Shown: positions 46,534 to 51,130 of the stretch, piece after piece | How positions within the stretch are numbered: the stretch's first letter is position 1 | Layout: every line of letters begins with the position of its first letter | Source of the DNA: Ignavibacteriales bacterium | Lineage (GTDB): Bacteria; Bacteroidota; Ignavibacteria; UBA10030 | Reading direction: 5' to 3' | Length of the DNA: 51,130 bases | NCBI GenBank assembly: GCA_016192345.1 | Contig: JACPUH010000057.1 | Location: 1-51,130 of the forward strand | Notes under the pieces: generated by a model | Seen by the model: only the letters and a program-made list of their open reading frames with translations | What the model was told of the DNA's origin: nothing | Databases searched by the model: none | Program-made: the position numbers and the translations under genes

Positions 46534-47939
46534 ACGAACGCCGGGAACGGGTCGATGTCGTCATCGTTGGGGGAGGGATCTCCGGTCTCTGCGCCGCCTA
46601 TTGGCTCGCACAACAGGGCTTCGGTGTCAAAGTGCTCGAGCGCGATGCTGAAGTTGGGGGTACGATGAAATCGGTTCACGAGCAGGGGTTCCTTTCGGAG
46701 ACTGGTCCGAACAGCGCCCTGGAAACAACCCCGTTGTTCCGGGAGCTTGTTGACGAATGTGGGATCAGCGACGAATTCCTCTATGCCAACCCCGTGGGAA
46801 AAAACCGGTACATCCTCCGCGATGGCAGGATGCATGCACTGCCGTTGGACCCCGCGGCATTTCTCATGACGAAACTGTTCTCTGCCCGGGGCAAGTTCCG
46901 GTTGCTCAAGGAGCCCTTTGTCGGGCGCGGCACCGGGGAGGAAAGCATTGCGGAGTTTGTCAGCCGGCGCGTGGGGCAGGAATTTCTCGACTATGCGATC
47001 GATCCGTTTGTTGCGGGGGTGTTTGCGGGGCGGCCGGAGTCGCTCAGCGTTCAGGCCTCGTTCCCAAAACTCTATGCCCTCGAGAAAAAATACGGCGGCC
47101 TCGTTCGAGGCATGATCCGGGGAAGACGCGAGCGGAAACAACGTGCGGAGAAAGCGAAAGATCGTGCTGAGTCATTTTCCTTTGCCGGAGGGATGCAGGT
47201 TCTCCCGCGGGCTATCGCAACAAAACTCGGCCATGCAGTACTGACGAATGCCCGGGTTGAGGCCATCCGCCGGACGGACCCTTCCTCCTTTTCCGTCACG
47301 TACACGCACGGGGATGTTCCAGGAACGATCGATTGCCGATCGGTGGTCATCTCCGCGCCAGCGTATGGGGCAGCAGACCTCCTCCAACCCCTTTCCGGGG
47401 AGGCCGCGTCAGTCCTCCGATCGATCACCTATTCGCCTGTCACCTCCATGGTTCTCGGTTTTAAAAAAGAAGAGGTGGGGCATCCCCTCGACGGGTTTGG
47501 TGTGTTGATTCCCACCAAAGAACGACGGGATATCCTTGGTTGCCTGTGGTCCTCGAGCCTCTTTCCGTACAGGGCTCCGGAGGGGATGGTGGCTTTGACC
47601 GCTTTTGTGGGCGGCGCACGTCAGCCCGAACTAACCCAATTGCCTGAAAACAAGCTCTGTGATCTGGTTCTCAACGAGTTAAAAAAAATTATGCAAGTTT
47701 CAGGAAAACTCGTATATTTGAGGGTCACAACCTGGAAACAGGCCATTCCGCAATACGAACTCGGATACCTGCGAAAAATCGAGGCACTTGACCGGTTCGA
47801 AGAGAGCCGTCCAGGCCTGTTCCTGTGCGGCAACTATCGTGGGGGCATTTCGGTGGGAGATTGCGTGAAGAGCGCGTCGGAAGTATCCCAACGCGCGGCG
47901 CGACATCTGCGGACACACGCCTCTCCTGCTCGAGGGTGA
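46530..47939 (+). CDS. hemY: HemY/HemG-type protoporphyrinogen (or coproporphyrinogen) oxidase
   Basis: FAD enzyme of 469 residues that aromatises the porphyrinogen ring. The start is a GTG at 46530 overlapping the hemH TGA (GTGA) with GGGGAGGG just upstream; an ATG at 46491 lies inside hemH. The FAD-binding VDVVIVGGGISGLCAAYWLA is at the N-terminus, ERDAEVGGTMKSV near 40 and GPNSALETTPLF near 60; FLCGNYRGGISVGDCVKSA near 440 is the second FAD motif. The neighbouring hemF and hemH order fits a protoporphyrin-dependent route, so protoporphyrinogen oxidase is likelier than the coproporphyrin-route enzyme. Confidence 0.93.
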   Translation: MNERRERVDVVIVGGGISGLCAAYWLAQQGFGVKVLERDAEVGGTMKSVHEQGFLSETGPNSALETTPLFRELVDECGISDEFLYANPVGKNRYILRDGRMHALPLDPAAFLMTKLFSARGKFRLLKEPFVGRGTGEESIAEFVSRRVGQEFLDYAIDPFVAGVFAGRPESLSVQASFPKLYALEKKYGGLVRGMIRGRRERKQRAEKAKDRAESFSFAGGMQVLPRAIATKLGHAVLTNARVEAIRRTDPSSFSVTYTHGDVPGTIDCRSVVISAPAYGAADLLQPLSGEAASVLRSITYSPVTSMVLGFKKEEVGHPLDGFGVLIPTKERRDILGCLWSSSLFPYRAPEGMVALTAFVGGARQPELTQLPENKLCDLVLNELKKIMQVSGKLVYLRVTTWKQAIPQYELGYLRKIEALDRFEESRPGLFLCGNYRGGISVGDCVKSASEVSQRAARHLRTHASPARG

Positions 47940-47979
47940 ACGGTCGAACCATGGTTCCTTATCCTACAAGGGAGATTGT

Positions 47980-48696
47980 ATGAATGCATCGTTCAAGAAT
48001 CTGATTGGGTTGGCGGTCGTGGGATGTATGGTGGTGAGTGTATCAGGCCAAAGCAGGGCACAAGGTACTACGGCCGTTCCCGAGGACAATCTTTTGCCCG
48101 CAGAGTTCACTACGATCCTGAAGGAGAGTTGGTCGTTCCTGAAGGACGAAACCGACAGTCTTGCAAAAATTGTCGGATCGAAACTTGAATTTGAAACTGT
48201 GGCGGAGTTTGAGAAGAGGGCGGTCGACGCACGGCAGCGATATCTCACGAAAGTCAACCGGTACGTGAAGGACAAGAAGCTCGATACTCGCGTGTTCGGC
48301 GTCCTGTTTAAAGCCACGCTGGTCGAATACAACGCCGATACCCGCATGTATTCCGTGATCTCCCCCACCCTCGTGGAGGCGCCGTATAATATCCCACAGA
48401 TTGTGACGGAAGTTCCCCGGAATCCGTATGTGGCACTCGCCGATTCGATCACGAAAGGATACCGGACCTCCTCCATCTACATGGATTTTTCTCCACACTT
48501 CCGCTGGCAAGTCCACCGGGATACCGCCAAGGTAGCGAAGGCAGACGAAGGACACATTTATTTTCGCGCCCGGTTTAAAATCGAGCTGCAACAGACCGGC
48601 ACTAGTGGGGCGGCAAGGTTCGCCATCGTGCCCCAGCGTCTGGCGCTGTTCAATCAACGGACGAATTCCATATATTGGGAGCAACCGTTGCGGTAA
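47980..48696 (+). CDS. Secreted protein of unknown function
   Basis: Protein of 238 residues with an N-terminal export signal (MNASFKNLIGLAVVGCM). Cleavage could be by signal peptidase I after SGQSRA or, because VVGC16 fits a lipobox, by signal peptidase II giving a lipoprotein; the sequence does not decide. The mature part is rich in Lys/Arg/Glu, with a helical region (FLKDETDSLAKIVGSKLEFE in parts, VAEFEKRAVDARQRY) and a beta-rich end (GHIYFRARFKIELQQ). No known family is recognised. It begins 40 bases after hemY with a GGGAG ribosome site, so it is probably the last gene of the heme operon. A terminator follows. Confidence 0.8.
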   Translation: MNASFKNLIGLAVVGCMVVSVSGQSRAQGTTAVPEDNLLPAEFTTILKESWSFLKDETDSLAKIVGSKLEFETVAEFEKRAVDARQRYLTKVNRYVKDKKLDTRVFGVLFKATLVEYNADTRMYSVISPTLVEAPYNIPQIVTEVPRNPYVALADSITKGYRTSSIYMDFSPHFRWQVHRDTAKVAKADEGHIYFRARFKIELQQTGTSGAARFAIVPQRLALFNQRTNSIYWEQPLR

Positions 48697-48729
48697 TCCT
48701 TCGCTCCGGGCGGCCGTTTTTAATTCGTC

Positions 48730-48773
48730 AAGCGACAATCGAGATGCGCGCATCGTCGACTGTCGCTTTTTCT
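48730..48773 (+). terminator. Intrinsic terminator of the heme operon
   Basis: AAGCGACAATCGA (48730-48742) pairs with TCGACTGTCGCTT (48756-48768) with one mismatch, around a GATGCGCGCATC inner hairpin, and is followed by TTTCT. It is about 35 bases past the secreted-protein stop. Confidence 0.85.
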
Positions 48774-48857
48774 ATACTTGCAGGAGATGACTCCCATGGT
48801 TGACAAGGGGAAAAACCCGCACCCGGACACCCCTTCCACACCCATTCCCGTACCATC

Positions 48858-49553
48858 ATGATAACGCGAAGCGTTTTGATCGTAGAGGATGAACAGAACT
48901 TCATTCAGACATTGGAATATGCACTCAGGAATTCACCGGAGCACCGGTACGACATGCGCCATGCACAGTCCGCCGAGGAAGGACTCGAGATCATTGGCAA
49001 CGGCGCTCGCTTCGACGTTATCCTGCTCGATTATTACCTTCCCGGCCGGAACGGGGGGGATTTTCTCAAAACCATCCGTGAGGCAGGGGACGAAACCCCG
49101 GTCATCTGTATCTCGGTGAGCCAGGATTACAAGATCGTCCAGGAGTTGATGCAATCGGGGGCTGACAACTATGTCGCCAAAGAGGAGTTGAATAATTCCC
49201 TTGCCCTGGAAAAGACCATCTCTGCGGTCATAGAAAAACGGCGCTATGAGAAACGGATCGCCGAGCTCGAGATCGGGTCGCACCGCATGGATGCCATCAT
49301 AACCATTGTGCGTACCGTACAACATGAATTGAATAACCCGATGGCTATTTCCCAGCTTGCATTGTCCCGCCTGGCCGACCCCGGGAAGCTTAGCCAGGAG
49401 GAGTATCGTCGGGCGTTCGACCAGGTCCAGGAAGGGATCGACCGGATGGCCGCGATCCTGCGCCTCCTCCCCGAGTTCCGTGAGGAATTGTTTAACGAAA
49501 AACTGCAGGGGCTCAAGATCTATTCCTTGCCCACAAAATCCCCTTCACCTTGA
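48858..49553 (+). CDS. Response regulator with DHp-like, ATPase-less C-terminus (copy 1)
   Basis: Protein of 231 residues. The CheY-like receiver (1-120) has VEDEQ, D58 in VILLDYYLPGRNG, SVSQ at the Thr/Ser position and YVAKEE with the Lys. Residues 128-200 form helices with an H-box at H156 in RTVQHELNNPMAIS, as in HisKA domains, followed by a second helix EGIDRMAAILRLLP. No N, G1 or G2 ATPase box follows; the protein ends about 75 residues later. It may act as a phosphotransfer or dimerisation protein fed by another kinase. It is 14 bases before its close paralogue at 49568. No clear ribosome site is seen. Confidence 0.88.
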   Translation: MITRSVLIVEDEQNFIQTLEYALRNSPEHRYDMRHAQSAEEGLEIIGNGARFDVILLDYYLPGRNGGDFLKTIREAGDETPVICISVSQDYKIVQELMQSGADNYVAKEELNNSLALEKTISAVIEKRRYEKRIAELEIGSHRMDAIITIVRTVQHELNNPMAISQLALSRLADPGKLSQEEYRRAFDQVQEGIDRMAAILRLLPEFREELFNEKLQGLKIYSLPTKSPSP

Positions 49554-49567
49554 TGACGTGATCGCGT

Positions 49568-50272
49568 ATGACCACCACGACCTTGCTCATTGTCGAAGAT
49601 GAGCCGACCATAGCCCTCTCCTTTCAGCATATCCTCAAAGGCTCCGTCGACTATAACTACCAGATCACCAGCGTGACGACCGCCGAGGCGGCACTCAAGA
49701 CCTGGGAAACAATGGGTTCGTTCGACGTTGTCCTGCTCGATATCTTTCTCCCGGGGGAGAGCGGCCTGGAATTTTTGAAGACAATCCGGTCCATCGACGG
49801 CAACGCCGTGGTCGTTTGCATCTCAGGCTCCCAGGACTACAAGGTGGTCCACGACGTCTTCAAGTTGGGAGCGGACGATTTTATCTCGAAGCTGGAACTC
49901 TCGAACCACTACGTCCTCGAGAAGGCAATCTTTGCAGGGCTTGCGAAACGGCAGTACCAGAGGGAAAAGGCAAGGCTGGAAATTGCCCAGCAGCGGTTGG
50001 ATGCCATCACCACCATTATCAGGACCGTCCACCACGAATTGAACAACCCGATGGCAATCATCAAGCTGGCGACATCGCAGATCAGTTCATCGGGGGAGTT
50101 TACGGAGGAGGAGTTCCGGCATTACCTCAACCAGGTCGAGGAAAATATCGAGCGGATGAGCGATGTTATGCGGAGACTCCCATATTTCCATGAGGAAGTG
50201 TTGAATACTCAGCTGCGTGGTTTGAAACTTTTTGCCCTTCCGGACGACCCTTCCCCCAAAAAGAATCGCTGA
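49568..50272 (+). CDS. Response regulator with DHp-like, ATPase-less C-terminus (copy 2)
   Basis: Protein of 234 residues with the same architecture as its neighbour and alignable without gaps through residue 160. It has VEDEP, D58 in VVLLDIFLPGESG, SGSQ, FISKLE with the Lys, and H156 in RTVHHELNNPMAII. The D and H numbers are identical to those of copy 1. The C-terminal ENIERMSDVMRRLPYFHEE helix matches EGIDRMAAILRLLPEFREE. No ATP-binding domain and no DNA-binding domain. The pair arose by tandem duplication and is presumably one operon. Which kinase feeds them is unknown; the hybrid kinase at 27683 is one candidate only. Confidence 0.88.
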   Translation: MTTTTLLIVEDEPTIALSFQHILKGSVDYNYQITSVTTAEAALKTWETMGSFDVVLLDIFLPGESGLEFLKTIRSIDGNAVVVCISGSQDYKVVHDVFKLGADDFISKLELSNHYVLEKAIFAGLAKRQYQREKARLEIAQQRLDAITTIIRTVHHELNNPMAIIKLATSQISSSGEFTEEEFRHYLNQVEENIERMSDVMRRLPYFHEEVLNTQLRGLKLFALPDDPSPKKNR

Positions 50273-50294
50273 CCCCCTCCTTCCTTTGGGGGGT
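50272..50294. terminator. Weak hairpin between convergent genes
   Basis: ACCCCC (50272-50277) can pair with GGGGGT ending at 50294. It lies in the 24-base gap between the receiver gene and the convergent universal stress gene. There is no real T-tract, so its efficiency is doubtful. Confidence 0.35.
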
Positions 50295-50296
50295 AT

Positions 50297-50779
50297 TCAG
50301 ATTGGGGCGTGCAGGTCGTGCGCAATATCCTCTTCGGTAATATCGATCAACTCCCGAACTTCGTCCGGCTTAATTGTTAAGACAGGAACCTTCGAAAGCC
50401 GGACCACCTTCTCCGCAACACTTCCCATCAGGATGTGCCTCAACCCACTTCGTCCATGGGACGACATGACGATCAGGTCCGCCCCCAACGCCATGGCCGC
50501 TCTCACAATCTCCACACCGGGCGAACCCTCGCGAACCTCGATCTGCACCGAGTGTGACACAAGATCGTGATCGATCAAAAGGTGCTGCACCATTTTTGTG
50601 ATGGTTTCCCGCCGCCCCCGGGGGTCGGGAGGAACGGTCGATTTCAGATGATGATCATCAACGTGAAGAACGATAATCCCGGCGTCAAACAATTCGGCGA
50701 TTTCCTGGGCATACTGAATGCCGACGAGAGAGTACGCCGACATATCGATGGGCACCAGGATCGTTTTCGGAGCTTTCAT
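50297..50779 (-). CDS. Universal stress protein A family
   Basis: Protein of 160 residues with the UspA Rossmann-like fold: ILVPIDMSAYSLVGIQYA at the N-terminus, HVDDHHLK near 40, IVRAAMALGADLIVMSSHGR near 90, and the ATP-binding G-x2-G-x9-G-S pattern in SHGRSGLRHILMGSVAEKV. The terminal KVPVLTIKP strand is standard. The ATP-binding glycine motif suggests a nucleotide-binding member. Such proteins are induced by starvation and respiratory stress. A GGCGG-like ribosome site precedes ATG. Confidence 0.93.
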   Translation of the reverse strand: MKAPKTILVPIDMSAYSLVGIQYAQEIAELFDAGIIVLHVDDHHLKSTVPPDPRGRRETITKMVQHLLIDHDLVSHSVQIEVREGSPGVEIVRAAMALGADLIVMSSHGRSGLRHILMGSVAEKVVRLSKVPVLTIKPDEVRELIDITEEDIAHDLHAPI

Positions 50780-50910
50780 GTTACCCGCCTTTTATAGAAG
50801 GATGGAAGGGAGTGTATGTTTGAGGGGACAAGTCCTATGCCATCGTGATGTTCCTTATTCAAAAGTATTTGCCCATTCCCGAGTCCCCTACTTCCCAGAA
50901 CCAATAAACT

Positions 50911-50932
50911 CCTGTACAGGTTTCTTAAGAAA
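50911..50932. promoter_or_regulatory. Two adjacent perfect palindromes
   Basis: CCTGTACAGG (50911-50920) is directly followed by TTTCTTAAGAAA (50921-50932), each a perfect inverted repeat. They lie 130 bases upstream of the universal stress protein start. They could be operator sites, but no regulator is identified. Confidence 0.4.
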
Positions 50933-50938
50933 TAAAAT

Positions 50939-50967
50939 AGGCTGCCGTGCACCACACACGGCAGCCT
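50939..50967 (-). terminator. Intrinsic terminator on the minus strand
   Basis: The perfect 11-bp stem AGGCTGCCGTG (50939-50949) / CACGGCAGCCT (50957-50967) has a 7-nt loop. On the minus strand it is followed by CTATTTTATTTCTT, so it would end transcripts coming from beyond 51062. Confidence 0.8.
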
Positions 50968-50973
50968 GGGGGA

Positions 50974-51052
50974 CATCCGCCTGCATAGGAGGGGTAAAGC
51001 AAGCGGATGGGAGTAGCAATCTATTTTTCTCGGCGGCCCCTGAGGAGCCCGA
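50974..51052 (-). other. Structured untranslated stretch before the terminator
   Basis: CATCCGCCTGC (50974-50984) pairs with GCAAGCGGATG (50999-51009) with one mismatch. A further hairpin can form at 51030-51052 (TCGG...CCGA). With the terminator at 50939 this gives three consecutive hairpins in about 110 bases. It could be a 3' UTR or a small RNA; no known RNA family was recognised. Confidence 0.35.
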
Positions 51053-51061
51053 CACCTTTAC

Positions 51062-51130
51062 TTATTCTCCTGCAACTGTTCGGGCCTCCTTCAGCCATTG
51101 CCGCAGGGAGAGCACCATTCGTTCCAAGCC
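51062..51130 (-). CDS. C-terminal end of an unidentified gene, cut by the window edge
   Basis: The minus-strand frame runs from the window edge to a TAA at 51064-51062 and encodes 22 residues ending WLKEARTVAGE. The composition is helix-like and compatible with a real protein tail, and a terminator lies about 95 bases downstream. Too short to assign a family. Confidence 0.35.
   Translation of the reverse strand, partial: GLERMVLSLRQWLKEARTVAGE

Overview
The window is an ordinary, densely packed bacterial chromosome segment of moderately high GC. It carries about 40 intact genes and shows no phage, IS, CRISPR, rRNA or tRNA. The gene set points to the FCB group (Bacteroidota/Chlorobiota/Ignavibacteria-like), which is an inference. 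The main reasons are an 11-subunit complex I operon without nuoE, nuoF and nuoG, a type III pantothenate kinase, secreted M28 and S9 peptidases, PAS-rich hybrid kinases, and few strong Shine-Dalgarno sites. Several promoters nevertheless look like canonical sigma-70 sites. Oxygen-dependent heme enzymes (HemF and a HemY-type oxidase) together with complex I suggest an aerobic or facultatively aerobic respirer.

Layout. 1-5.7 kb (minus): uvrA, a DUF58/vWA protein and an RsmB-type rRNA methyltransferase. 5.7-12.3 kb (minus): a protein-quality-control cluster of clpB, a small membrane protein, dnaK and an operon of three different Hsp20 proteins. The Hsp20 operon is preceded by a near-consensus sigma-54 promoter. 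12.4-15.7 kb (plus): M28 peptidase, birA and coaX, closed by a perfect 15-bp hairpin facing a minus-strand response regulator. 16.6-27.4 kb (minus): nuoABCDHIJKLMN behind a good sigma-70 promoter. 27.7-31.7 kb (minus): a 1339-residue hybrid histidine kinase. 31.7-32.2 kb: a gene-poor stretch with one 32-codon ORF behind a strong ribosome site. 32.2-37.0 kb (minus): ferredoxin, CBS protein, AlkD-like protein, PduO-type adenosyltransferase, a membrane protein with an HEGGH motif, and an M20 dipeptidase. 37.1-48.8 kb (plus): a heme operon, hemX/ccsA-like, hemA, hemC, hemD, hemE, S9 peptidase, hemF, hemH, hemY, and a secreted hypothetical protein. 48.8-50.3 kb: two paralogous response regulators whose C-termini look like histidine-kinase dimerisation domains without an ATPase. 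50.3-51.1 kb (minus): a universal stress protein, a structured intergenic stretch, and the tail of an unidentified gene.

How it works together. The heme operon covers glutamyl-tRNA to protoheme except hemL and hemB, which must lie elsewhere. It could supply cytochromes for the chain that complex I feeds. Because NuoE, NuoF and NuoG are absent from the operon, the electron donor may not be NADH; ferredoxin is one candidate. The chaperone block pairs ClpB and DnaK disaggregation with three small heat-shock holdases. The response regulators and the hybrid kinase form a loosely dispersed signalling set.

The least explained items are the receiver-plus-DHp-like proteins (two with an intact H-box and a third, degenerate one), the HEGGH membrane protein, the sigma-54-driven Hsp20 operon, the small ORF near 32.1 kb, and several families of imperfect palindromic or tandem intergenic repeats, some of which run into the 3' ends of genes.
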